Assembly (NCBI RefSeq): GCF_900110275.1
Contig: NZ_FODC01000003.1
Span: 496,001 to 560,000, forward strand
Length of the DNA stretch: 64,000 nucleotides
Origin: Duganella sp. CF517
Lineage (GTDB): Bacteria > Pseudomonadota > Gammaproteobacteria > Burkholderiales > Burkholderiaceae_D
Direction of reading: 5' to 3'
Within the stretch, counting starts at the first letter, position 1, and the number at the start of each line of letters is the position of its first letter. Below, one piece after another: positions 1-7,250 of this stretch. The notes under the pieces were generated by a model. That model did not search any database and was not told where the DNA came from. It worked only from the letters and a program-made list of their open reading frames with translations. The translations under genes were made by a program, and so were the position numbers.

Positions 1-1
1 G

Positions 2-37
2 ATTTACGTCGCGCTGCTGCGCAAGCCCGCCGCCTGA
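2..37 (+). CDS. 3' end of an upstream gene (partial)
   Basis: The reading frame from base 2 runs eleven codons to a TGA at 35-37, and the next gene starts 8 bases later. The spacing fits the tail of an upstream gene in the same operon. Only a short tail ending LLRKPAA is visible, so no function can be assigned. Confidence 0.4.
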   Translation: MYVALLRKPAA

Positions 38-44
38 GGCCGAC

Positions 45-1001
45 ATGACAGTGTGCGTGGTTATTCCCGCGTATAACGCCGCCGGCTACGTGACCGAGGC
101 GCTCGACAGCGTGGTCGGCCAGAGCGCGCCGCCGGACCAGGTGGTGGTGGTCGACGACGGCTCGCGCGACGACACCGCGCGCGTGGTGCGCGACTGGATC
201 GCCGCCCACCCGGCCTGCGGCGCGCGGCTGGTCGAGCAAGCCAACGGCGGCATTCCGGTGGCCCGCAACGCCGGCATCCGCGCCGGCGGCGGCGACTGGA
301 TCGCGCTGCTCGACGCCGACGACGTCTGGGAGCCGGACCATCTGGCCGCGTTGCGCGCGGCGCTGGAGGCGGCGCCGGACGCGGTGGCCGCCTATGGCGC
401 CGGGCGGCTGCTGGTCGACGGCGAGGTCCAGCCGCGCCTCTACGATGATTTTTGGGACAACCCTTCGCGCCGCCACGGCCGGCCGATCGACGGCACCGAA
501 TGCCTGCGGATCGACGGCGCCGCGCTGTCGCGCCTCATCCACGGCAACTTCATCAAGCCGTCGAGCCTGTGCTTTTCGCGCGCGGCGGCGCTGGCCGTCG
601 GGCTGTTCGACGAGGGATTAAAGGTCAGCGAGGACCGCGAGTTCCTGATCCGCTTGCTGCTCAGCGGCGACTTCGTCTACACGCCCGCGCCGATCACGCG
701 CTACCGCTGGCACGACGACAACGCCTCCAGCCACAAAAACAGCCGCCGCAACATGGAATACGCGCTGCGCGCGCTGCACCGCATCGGCCACCACAGCGCC
801 GCTTTCGATGCGCCGCAGCGCAGCGCCTTCCGCCACGAAACCCGGATCGCGATCCGCGACTACCTGTACACCTGCGCGCGCGACGGCTGGCGCCACTATG
901 CCGGCGGATTGCGGCTGGTCGCTTCGCTGTACGGCGCGCCGCGCATGCTAAGCGGCGTCAGCGCCAAACACGTGGCGCGCAGCCTTTGGCGTGCGGCTTG
1001 A
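45..1001 (+). CDS. Family 2 glycosyltransferase
   Basis: 318-residue GT-A fold glycosyltransferase, probably cytoplasmic, adding a sugar to a lipid-linked polysaccharide precursor. The N-terminus has the family 2 pattern: VVIPAYNA at the first strand, VVDDGSRDD for nucleotide binding near residue 35, GGIPVARNAGI, then the DxD-type metal site LLDADDVW near residue 90. A KVSEDREFLIRLL motif lies near residue 195, where the catalytic acid (ED) is expected. Donor and acceptor cannot be read from sequence. It follows a partial gene by 7 bases, so it probably ends an operon entering from the left. A decayed copy of its 3' third lies immediately downstream. Confidence 0.9.
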   Translation: MTVCVVIPAYNAAGYVTEALDSVVGQSAPPDQVVVVDDGSRDDTARVVRDWIAAHPACGARLVEQANGGIPVARNAGIRAGGGDWIALLDADDVWEPDHLAALRAALEAAPDAVAAYGAGRLLVDGEVQPRLYDDFWDNPSRRHGRPIDGTECLRIDGAALSRLIHGNFIKPSSLCFSRAAALAVGLFDEGLKVSEDREFLIRLLLSGDFVYTPAPITRYRWHDDNASSHKNSRRNMEYALRALHRIGHHSAAFDAPQRSAFRHETRIAIRDYLYTCARDGWRHYAGGLRLVASLYGAPRMLSGVSAKHVARSLWRAA

Positions 1002-1029
1002 CCCGCCATTCTTTTTCCGGCGCTTGTCC

Positions 1030-1397
1030 CATGAAAGCGATTTCGTATATACTCCAAAATGCAATCGCGCAATACCGCTGGAATTCCGACAACGCTTCAG
1101 TCTGCTTCCGGACGGGCGCGACATGCAAATCCCGCTGCGCCGCAGCATGAGCGCTAGCGGAATCAGGCTTTAGTTTTTCCGCAACAAATGTTGCACACCG
1201 AAACCGCCCAAGCGGTTCGTCAATATCTACATGCCTGCGTGCTGGACGGGTTCCCCGCCCACGCCGCCGGTTGGCGCCTGGTCAGCGCACTGTACAGCAG
1301 CCTGTTCGCTGTGCGGCATCTCAACTCAGGCACGTCGCCCGCAGCTTTGCGCAGGCGACGCGTTAAAAATTCCCAATGGAAATTGCACGCACGATAG
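1030..1397 (+). pseudogene. Decayed duplicate of the 3' end of the upstream glycosyltransferase
   Basis: Three segments match the protein encoded at 45-1001 in order and at about the original spacing: SDFVYTP, then QYRWNSDNAS after a one-base insertion shifts the frame (intact copy TRYRWHDDNAS), then HTETAQAVRQYLHACVLDG followed by GWRLVSALYSS (intact copy HETRIAIRDYLYTCARDG and GLRLVASLYGA). There is no intact start or N-terminal domain. The separate short open frames here are fragments of one broken gene, not genes. Divergence at both DNA and protein level suggests an old duplication, or a recombined paralogue tail. This accounts for most of the 1002-1509 gap. Confidence 0.75.
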
Positions 1398-1428
1398 CTA
1401 TCAGCTTGAAAGCTGGTTGACGTATTCG

Positions 1429-1444
1429 CGGCTATCATGTTGCG
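1429..1444 (+). promoter_or_regulatory. Candidate sigma-54 -24/-12 promoter for the first FeeM-like gene
   Basis: The GG at 1430-1431 and GC at 1442-1443 have the 12-base register required by sigma-54. The -12 side reads TTGC and the -24 side GGC. The predicted start of transcription is near 1455, leaving a leader of about 55 bases before the ATG at 1510. No copy of the 22-bp upstream element found at the other two sigma-54 candidates is present, so this call is weaker. Confidence 0.4.
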
Positions 1445-1509
1445 CGTTGCAATATGTTAAATCTGCCGAACGGCTAAGTCACGTTCGGCGCGGAATATGG
1501 GAAGTATCG

Positions 1510-2310
1510 ATGAACAAGACCGCAGCAATGCCCCGACCAAATTGCGCCAATCCCCACTACTACGGCCCGGCCATCGTGCCCGATGTGCTGGCCAAGCTGC
1601 CGCCCGGTTGCACCAGCACCGGACCGCTGACCTCCTTCGGCATTCATCTGGCCAACACCGAGGCGGGACGCCAGTCCGCCGCCAGGCTGGTCAACAAGAT
1701 GTACCGCTGGCGCGGCTACGGCGACCAGCACGCGCTGGAGGCCCACCCGCACCACGTGACCTTGACGGCGGCCGAACCCGAGCAACTGCTGGGCACGGTG
1801 ACCTTGCGCACCGATTCGGCCAACGGCATGCTGGCCGACGCCACCTTCAAGGAAGTGATCGACGCCTACCGCCGTTCCGGCGCCAGGGTCTGCGAGGTGA
1901 CCAAACTGGCCATCGATCCGCTGGCCCACCCCAAGCTGGCGCTGGCCACCCTGGTGCACATCATCTATCTGTACGCATACAAGATTTACGCGTGCACCGA
2001 CATGTTCATCGAGGTCAACCCGCGTCACAAGCGCTTCTACGAGGAGATGCTGGGTTTCGAGCCGGCGGCGGAGGTCAGGAACAACGCCCGCGTCAACGCG
2101 CCGGCGCACCTGCTGCGCATCAGCCTCGATTTCATGGGCGCGCAGATCGCCAGGCTGGGCGGCACCGGCGCGGCGGCCGGCGGCGACACGCGCCGCTCGC
2201 TGTACCCGTACTTCTTCTGCCGCAGCGCCGAAGCCGGGATTCTGTCGCTGGTGAATTCGCTGTCCGAGGCGTCGGCCGGCGGCGCCTACGAGCAGCGCTG
2301 GGCCGCCTGA
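1510..2310 (+). CDS. FeeM-like N-acyl amino acid synthase / exosortase-associated acyltransferase, copy 1
   Basis: 266-residue GNAT-like enzyme of the FeeM / exosortase-associated acyltransferase type, expected to transfer a fatty acyl chain from an acyl carrier protein to an amino acid. Family signatures: NKMYRWRGYG near residue 60, VCEVTKLAIDP near 132, and FIEVNPRHKRFYEEMLGF near 170. It is clearly paralogous to the gene at 5472. Published work has linked long-chain N-acyl amino acid synthases to PEP-CTERM/exosortase loci, which fits here. The ATG at 1510 is chosen because homology with copy 2 begins soon after it; the open frame extends upstream only through the pseudogene. A start at Met7 is possible. 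The amino acid and acyl chain used are unknown. Confidence 0.8.
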   Translation: MNKTAAMPRPNCANPHYYGPAIVPDVLAKLPPGCTSTGPLTSFGIHLANTEAGRQSAARLVNKMYRWRGYGDQHALEAHPHHVTLTAAEPEQLLGTVTLRTDSANGMLADATFKEVIDAYRRSGARVCEVTKLAIDPLAHPKLALATLVHIIYLYAYKIYACTDMFIEVNPRHKRFYEEMLGFEPAAEVRNNARVNAPAHLLRISLDFMGAQIARLGGTGAAAGGDTRRSLYPYFFCRSAEAGILSLVNSLSEASAGGAYEQRWAA

Positions 2311-2317
2311 GGCGCGC

Positions 2318-2342
2318 GCCGGCGCGTTTGTCGCGCGCCGGC
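2318..2342. terminator. GC-rich hairpin between convergent genes
   Basis: A perfect 9-bp stem (GCCGGCGCG at 2318-2326 with its complement at 2334-2342) and a 7-base loop lie between the convergent FeeM-like and prsT genes. There is no T-tract, so it may act as a shared roadblock or mRNA 3' end rather than a classical intrinsic terminator. Confidence 0.35.
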
Positions 2343-2401
2343 CACGGCTGCCTGCGGCCGCCTTGCGTGGCGTGGCGTCGTTTGAAGGCGCCTGAAGTTG
2401 T

Positions 2402-5209
2402 CTACAGCTGCTTGAGCAGCGCGCGCGCGCCGTCGACCTCCGGGAAGCGCGGGTCGCGCGCCAGCAGTTCCTCCAGCATTTTCTTGGCCTGCGGCTTGTC
2501 GCCGGCGCGCGACAAGCCCTGCGCCAGATGGTAATGAACCGTGCTCGACGGCGCCAGCGTGGCGGCCTTGCGCAGCAGCGGCACGCCGCGCACGGTGTCG
2601 CCGCGCTCGACCAGCAGCCAGCCGGCGGTGTCGAGGACGGCCGGGTTCTCCGGCGCCAGCGCCAGCGCCTGTTCGGCGGTGGGCAAGGCGCGCGGGTCCT
2701 TCAGCTGCTGGTAGACGTAAGCCAGGTTGTTGGTCGCTTCGGCCAGCACGGCGGCGCTCGGCGCGTCAGGTTTGCCGCGCGCGGCCAGCACGGCCTCCAG
2801 TTGCGGGCCCGCCTGCGCGTAGCGTTCGCCGGCGATGGCCAACTGCGCCAGGTACATGCGCAGCGGCACCGTTCCCGGCGCCGCCGGCGCCTCCTTGATC
2901 CAGCGCGCCAGCCGCTGCTCGGCCTCGGCGCCCTTGCCCGCCAGCGACAGCGTGTACGCCAGCTTGATCTTGATGGCCGCGTCCGGCGCCAGCACCAGCG
3001 CCCGCTCGAAGGCGGCGATGGCCGGCGCCAGCTTCTTCTCCTTGACCAGCAGGTCGGCCTCCAGCAGCAGGCCGGCCGGCGACCTGGGCCGCAGGCGCTG
3101 GATGTCGCGCGCCTGCGCGTACGCCAGCGCCATGTCGCCGGCGCGCTGCGCCAGCCCGGCCAGTGCCAGTTTAGCGTCGATATAATCGGGCTCGATCTGC
3201 AGCGCCTTCTTCAGCGAGGCCATGGCGTCGGCGTCCTTGCCGGCCTGCGCCTGGGCGCCGGCCAGCAGGTAGCGCGCGCGCGCCGAGCCCGGCGCCAGCT
3301 TGATGCTCTGGCTGTAGGTGTCGACCGCGTCGACCGGCTTGCCGGACACCAGCTGGGCCTGGCCGAGGACATCCAGCGCGTCGATATTGCCCGGGTTGGC
3401 GGCGCTGGTCTTGCGCGCCAGGGTCAGGCCGCGTTCGTACTGGCGGCGGTTCAGGTGGTCGGCGGCCAGGCGCAAGGCCGGGTAAACGGCGTCCGGATTG
3501 GCGGCCAGCGATTTTTCCAGCCAGGACGTGGCCTCGTCGGCGTTGCCGCGCTTGGCTGCCAGCGCCGACAGCGCGGTCATCGCGTCCATATTCTTTTTGT
3601 CCTGCTCGAGGAAGGCCATCAGGCGCGCGCGGGCCGCATCGGGCTTGCCCTCGTCGGCGTCGAGCACGGCCAGCGCGGCCACGGGCACGTAGTAGCCCGG
3701 CCGCTGGCGCAGTGCCCGCTCGTAGCTGGCGCGCGCGGCGGCCGGATCGCGCTTGCCCATCTGGCCGGAGCCGATCAGGAAGGTGACATCGGCGTTGTCG
3801 GGATGGGCCGCCGCCAGTTTGGCGGCAGCGGCCAGCGCCAGATCGTACTGCTTCAGGCCGAGCGCGGTGCGCACCAGCGCCAGGCCCGCGGGCAGATAGC
3901 CGTCATCGAGCACGGTGGCGCGCTCGAGCTCGGCCATGGCGCGTTTCTGGTCCCCGGCGGCGAGCAAGCTCAGGCCGAGCGAGGTACGCAATTGCACCTT
4001 GTCCGGCGCCAGCTCGCTGGCGCGCTCGTAGTAGCCGCCGGCTTTGGCGAAGTCGCCGCTCTGCATGGCCGCTTCCGCCGCCAGCGCCAGCACGTAGGCG
4101 TCCGGCGCGGGATCCTTCAACGCCGGCGCCAGCGCCGTCGCCGCGTCCTGCGGGCGCTTGGCCTGCAGCAGCGTCGACACCAGCAGCTTGCGCGCGCCCA
4201 GGTTGTTCGGATCGCGCTCGAGGTACTTGGCCAGATGCAGCTCCGCCTGGGCGATCGCTCCCAGCTTGAACTGGACCGCGCCGGCCAGCAGCAGCGCCGG
4301 CATATGGTCCGGCGCCAGCTTCAGCACTTGCTGCAGCGGCTCGAGCGCGGCAGCCGCATCGCCCCGCTTGTAGGCCAGCAGCGCCTGCGTGTAGGGCACC
4401 AGCAGGCTGCCTTTGGCGACCTTCTTGTACAGGTCCAGCTCGCGCGCGGCGTCGTCGTACTTGTTGGCGTCGATATACAGATAGGTCTTCTGCAGCAGCA
4501 CGTCGCCATCGGCGGGATCGACGCGCTGGGCACTGTCGTACGACCGTTCGGCATCCGCGACGCGCCCCTGGACGCGTTCCAGGCTCCCCTTGACCTTCCA
4601 GGCGTCGACGTCGCGCGGGTTCTCCTCCACCGCCCGCGCCGCGTAGCGGTCGGCCTGCACCATGTCGCGCTCGAGCGCCGCCGCCTGGGCCAGGCCGGTG
4701 GTGGCGCGGGCGTCCTTGGGCCGCTCCCGCAGCGCCGCCTCGAAGCGCTGGCGCGCCGCCGGCGTTTCGCCCAGGCCCAGATGGGCCTGGCCTTGCCGGA
4801 TCAGCATGTCGGGGCCGGGGCTGCCACCGGCCGCGGCCGTTTCCTTGAGCACGTCGGCATACTTCCCTTGCCGCAGCAGCGCCTCGGCCAGCACCGGCAG
4901 CGCCTTTTGCGCGGACAGCCCCAGGCTGACCGCCTTGCGCGCCTCTTTTTCCGCCGACAGCGGGTCGCCGGCGTCGTTGTACGCCGCGGCCAGCAGCAGG
5001 CGCGCCTCGGCGTTGCCGGCGTTGAGCTGCAGCGCGTTTTTGAGCTGGATGATGGCGCCGTTGTGGTCGCGCTTTTGCTGCATTTGGCGCGCCTCGGCGA
5101 TCAGCTCGTCGGCGCTGGGTTGCCGCGCGCAGCCGGCGAACGCGGCCAGCAGCACGCAGGCGCCGGCGACGGCGCCGGTTCGACGGTTTTTCCGGGCCAA
5201 GATAGACAT
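2402..5209 (-). CDS. prsT: PEP-CTERM system TPR-repeat lipoprotein PrsT
   Basis: 935-residue lipoprotein made almost wholly of tetratricopeptide repeats. Residues 1-27 form a lipoprotein signal: basic start, hydrophobic stretch, then AFAGC with Cys27 as the lipidated residue. TPR helices repeat about every 34 residues from around residue 33 to the C-terminus, for example GNAEARLLLAAAYNDAGDP and NIDALDVLGQAQLVSGKP. The size and composition match the PrsT family, which co-occurs with XrtA. It probably acts in the periplasm as a scaffold for polysaccharide or PEP-CTERM protein handling. A GAGGGA ribosome site precedes the ATG. It runs opposite to the two FeeM-like genes that flank it. Confidence 0.92.
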   Translation of the reverse strand: MSILARKNRRTGAVAGACVLLAAFAGCARQPSADELIAEARQMQQKRDHNGAIIQLKNALQLNAGNAEARLLLAAAYNDAGDPLSAEKEARKAVSLGLSAQKALPVLAEALLRQGKYADVLKETAAAGGSPGPDMLIRQGQAHLGLGETPAARQRFEAALRERPKDARATTGLAQAAALERDMVQADRYAARAVEENPRDVDAWKVKGSLERVQGRVADAERSYDSAQRVDPADGDVLLQKTYLYIDANKYDDAARELDLYKKVAKGSLLVPYTQALLAYKRGDAAAALEPLQQVLKLAPDHMPALLLAGAVQFKLGAIAQAELHLAKYLERDPNNLGARKLLVSTLLQAKRPQDAATALAPALKDPAPDAYVLALAAEAAMQSGDFAKAGGYYERASELAPDKVQLRTSLGLSLLAAGDQKRAMAELERATVLDDGYLPAGLALVRTALGLKQYDLALAAAAKLAAAHPDNADVTFLIGSGQMGKRDPAAARASYERALRQRPGYYVPVAALAVLDADEGKPDAARARLMAFLEQDKKNMDAMTALSALAAKRGNADEATSWLEKSLAANPDAVYPALRLAADHLNRRQYERGLTLARKTSAANPGNIDALDVLGQAQLVSGKPVDAVDTYSQSIKLAPGSARARYLLAGAQAQAGKDADAMASLKKALQIEPDYIDAKLALAGLAQRAGDMALAYAQARDIQRLRPRSPAGLLLEADLLVKEKKLAPAIAAFERALVLAPDAAIKIKLAYTLSLAGKGAEAEQRLARWIKEAPAAPGTVPLRMYLAQLAIAGERYAQAGPQLEAVLAARGKPDAPSAAVLAEATNNLAYVYQQLKDPRALPTAEQALALAPENPAVLDTAGWLLVERGDTVRGVPLLRKAATLAPSSTVHYHLAQGLSRAGDKPQAKKMLEELLARDPRFPEVDGARALLKQL

Positions 5210-5365
5210 GCGTACTTCCCTCGCGATTTCGATGTATAAAAGACAGCATCGAGACTATACCGCCGAACTGGCCTGGAAAGTTAGAATAAATGCATCGACC
5301 GTGGTGGAAATGGTCACGGCCGCGACACCGCAACGCCCGCGCGCGCAGGTTTGTCGCGACGCTTA

Positions 5366-5394
5366 TTGTCCAGTTCGACAGATTGGCCTATGAT
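5366..5394 (+). promoter_or_regulatory. Sigma-70-type promoter for the second FeeM-like gene
   Basis: TTGTCC (5366-5371) and TATGAT (5389-5394) are separated by 17 bases, a good housekeeping promoter. Transcription would start near 5401, about 70 bases before the ATG at 5472. The rest of the 262-base gap to prsT shows no clear minus-strand promoter. Confidence 0.5.
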
Positions 5395-5471
5395 GATCAA
5401 TATTACAACGAATGCCCCGGAGAGCGGCCTGTGCCGCCAACAATGGCGGGCGTCCACTTCAGGAGGAGCAG

Positions 5472-6209
5472 ATGACATCGTCCAACAACGACGGCGGCGC
5501 CGCCGTGCTGTCCCAGGGTATGGCCAATATTTCCGACGAGGTGCCCAGCAACGCGGTGGAACTGTTGATCGACGAAAAAGTGTTCGGCCTGCGTATGGTC
5601 GACACTCCCGAAGGCCGCAACAAGGCCAGCGTCCTGATCAACAAAATGTACTCGTGGCGCGGCTACGGCACGCATACCCTGTCGGACGACCCCAACCGCG
5701 TGACCCTGACCTCCACCCACAAGGGCGAGGTGGTCGGCACGCTGACGCTGGGCCTCGATTCGCCGATGGGTATCCTGGCCGACCAGATCTTCAAGGACGA
5801 AATCGACGCCTACCGGGCGCGCGGTTGCAAGGTGTGCGAACTGACCAAGCTGGCCTTCGACCCGGCGGTGCAATCGCAGGCGCTGATGGCGTCGCTGTTC
5901 AACCTGGGCATCATGTACGGGCGCGACGTGCACGGCTGCTCCGATTTGTTCATCGAAGTAAACCCGCGCCACCGCCGCTTCTACCAGCAGATGCTCGGGT
6001 TCAAACAGTTGGGCGAACCGAAGAGCAATCCGCGCGTGGACGCGCCGGCCTGCCTGCTGTGGGTCAGCTTCGCCTACATGAGCGAACAGACCGCGCTGTG
6101 GGGTGGCAAGGGCAAGGAGGCCACGCCCGGCGAGCGCTCGCTGTATCCGCTGTTTTTCTCGCCGCGCGAGGAAGCCGGTATCGTCAATCGTCTGCGCGAC
6201 ATCAACTGA
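5472..6209 (+). CDS. FeeM-like N-acyl amino acid synthase / exosortase-associated acyltransferase, copy 2
   Basis: 245-residue paralogue of the enzyme at 1510. The same blocks occur in the same order: INKMYSWRGYG near residue 56, VCELTKLAFDP near 122, and FIEVNPRHRRFYQQMLGF near 160. The start at 5472 is set by a strong AGGAGGAG site at 5461-5468; an in-frame ATG at 5412 lacks one. The likely reaction is acyl-ACP plus amino acid to N-acyl amino acid, in the cytoplasm. The only acyl carrier protein in the window (47849) is a candidate donor. Unlike copy 1 it has a sigma-70-like promoter, so the two copies may be expressed under different conditions. Confidence 0.82.
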   Translation: MTSSNNDGGAAVLSQGMANISDEVPSNAVELLIDEKVFGLRMVDTPEGRNKASVLINKMYSWRGYGTHTLSDDPNRVTLTSTHKGEVVGTLTLGLDSPMGILADQIFKDEIDAYRARGCKVCELTKLAFDPAVQSQALMASLFNLGIMYGRDVHGCSDLFIEVNPRHRRFYQQMLGFKQLGEPKSNPRVDAPACLLWVSFAYMSEQTALWGGKGKEATPGERSLYPLFFSPREEAGIVNRLRDIN

Positions 6210-6219
6210 CGTGGAAAAA

Positions 6220-6241
6220 AGTGTCGATTTTCTTTACAGTT
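6220..6241 (+). promoter_or_regulatory. Upstream element, copy 1 (candidate PrsR enhancer site)
   Basis: The element reads AGTGTCG, three variable bases, then TTCTTTACAGTT. It contains a TGT-N11-ACA dyad. The same 22-bp element, with only the three central positions different, recurs at 31315-31336. Here it sits 71 bases upstream of the -24 GG of a sigma-54-type promoter, the usual distance for an enhancer-binding activator. PrsK/PrsR with RpoN is known to control PEP-CTERM genes in some floc-forming bacteria. Assignment of PrsR to this site is inference. Confidence 0.6.
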
Positions 6242-6311
6242 TTGATTTCGCGCAAACGCGCGCTTCGCCTAACCAATTGATTTTAAACAAAGTATTTGTG
6301 AAATGAAATGC

Positions 6312-6327
6312 TGGCCTGAATCATGCT
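6312..6327 (+). promoter_or_regulatory. Sigma-54 -24/-12 promoter of the PEP-CTERM gene
   Basis: TGGCCTGAATCATGCT has GG at 6313-6314 and GC at 6325-6326 in the correct 12-base register, close to the TGGC / TTGC consensus. The predicted start of transcription is near 6338, giving a 57-base leader to the ATG at 6395. The surrounding 185-base gap is AT-richer than its neighbours. Confidence 0.65.
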
Positions 6328-6394
6328 TATATGACACTAGACCGGATCTCACGGTTACGTGCAACAACGAGGCAATTCAATCAGGGGAGCATCA

Positions 6395-7186
6395 ATGAAA
6401 AACTTAAACTTTAGCAAACGCCTGTCGCTGCTCGCTTCGGGTATCGTGCTGACGCTGGGCATGGCGTCGGCCCAAGCGGCGCCGGAATTCAGCATCAATC
6501 CATCGGCGCTGGGGCTGGGCGGCCCGGTCGGTCCGATCAAAGCGGATTCCTTGAACGGCGTGTCGTCGCAGCTGCTGCATACGGTCGGCAACACCCACGA
6601 GGCGATCGGCTACATCAGCTACAGCGGCTTCGCGTACAACGGCGCCAATCTGGGCGCGAACATCACCGGTCTGAACTTCAACTACGGCATCTATCTGGAG
6701 TTCTCGCTGAAAGACGTCACCACCACCGGTGTCATCAACCAGGCCAACAGCGTCAACACGCTGACGGAACTGAGCTTCACCATGTACGCCGATCCGGGCA
6801 ACACGAATGTGTTCAACCAGGCCACGCTCGCCAACGAATACTCGATCAATGGCACGGGTGACGACATCCCGCTCGCCTCGGGCAACCTGGTGACCGGCAC
6901 CTCGTCGTTCAATTCCCTGCTTGGCGCCGCGCTGAACGGCAACACCACGTTCAACCTGACGGCCCAGGGCGCGCTGTTCTTCGTCGATCCGATGCCGTTC
7001 TATGATCTGATGTTCAACGCCTTCAACAACACCACCCAGGCTCCGATCTTTGGACCGAACGGCCTGGTCGCCCTTAACTCGAACGGTATCAGCGACTTCA
7101 ACCGCGTGCCGGAACCAGGCACCCTGGCGTTGCTGGCCCTCGCCCTGCTTGGCGTACACGCGGTCAACCGCCGTCGTCAAGCGTGA
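6395..7186 (+). CDS. PEP-CTERM sorting domain protein (XrtA substrate)
   Basis: 263-residue exported protein. Residues 1-28 are a Sec signal peptide (basic start, LSLLASGIVLTLGMASA, cleavage after AQA). The middle is rich in Asn, Gly, Ser and Thr with no recognised enzyme domain. The C-terminus is a textbook PEP-CTERM tag: VPEPGT, a hydrophobic helix LALLALALLG, then a basic RRR cluster. XrtA at 18441 is expected to cleave at the PEP motif and release or anchor the protein at the surface with the exopolysaccharide. An AGGGGAGC ribosome site fixes the ATG. The upstream sigma-54 promoter and enhancer-like element suggest PrsK/PrsR-type control. Confidence 0.93.
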   Translation: MKNLNFSKRLSLLASGIVLTLGMASAQAAPEFSINPSALGLGGPVGPIKADSLNGVSSQLLHTVGNTHEAIGYISYSGFAYNGANLGANITGLNFNYGIYLEFSLKDVTTTGVINQANSVNTLTELSFTMYADPGNTNVFNQATLANEYSINGTGDDIPLASGNLVTGTSSFNSLLGAALNGNTTFNLTAQGALFFVDPMPFYDLMFNAFNNTTQAPIFGPNGLVALNSNGISDFNRVPEPGTLALLALALLGVHAVNRRRQA

Positions 7187-7191
7187 TGCAC

Positions 7192-7226
7192 CCGGCGGCG
7201 GCTTGCTGGAAGGAGGCCGCCGCCGG
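7192..7226 (+). terminator. Strong hairpin after the PEP-CTERM gene
   Basis: A perfect 11-bp GC stem (CCGGCGGCGGC at 7192-7202 paired with 7216-7226) with a 13-base loop begins five bases after the stop codon. A short T-run follows only about 14 bases later (7240-7244). It is probably a transcript end or attenuator before the nitroreductase gene. Confidence 0.45.
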
Positions 7227-7250
7227 CTACCATGGAGACTTTTTCTTCAG

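Noticed and set aside
1188..1397. A separate 69-codon gene after the first glycosyltransferase
   Set aside because: Its product matches the C-terminus of the upstream enzyme, and a preceding frameshifted segment matches the region before it. It is part of a pseudogene.
2528..5239. A 903-codon open frame on the plus strand opposite prsT
   Set aside because: It is Arg/Gln/Gly-rich with no recognisable domain and mirrors the codon bias of the minus-strand prsT gene, whose TPR repeats and lipobox are clear. It is an antisense shadow.
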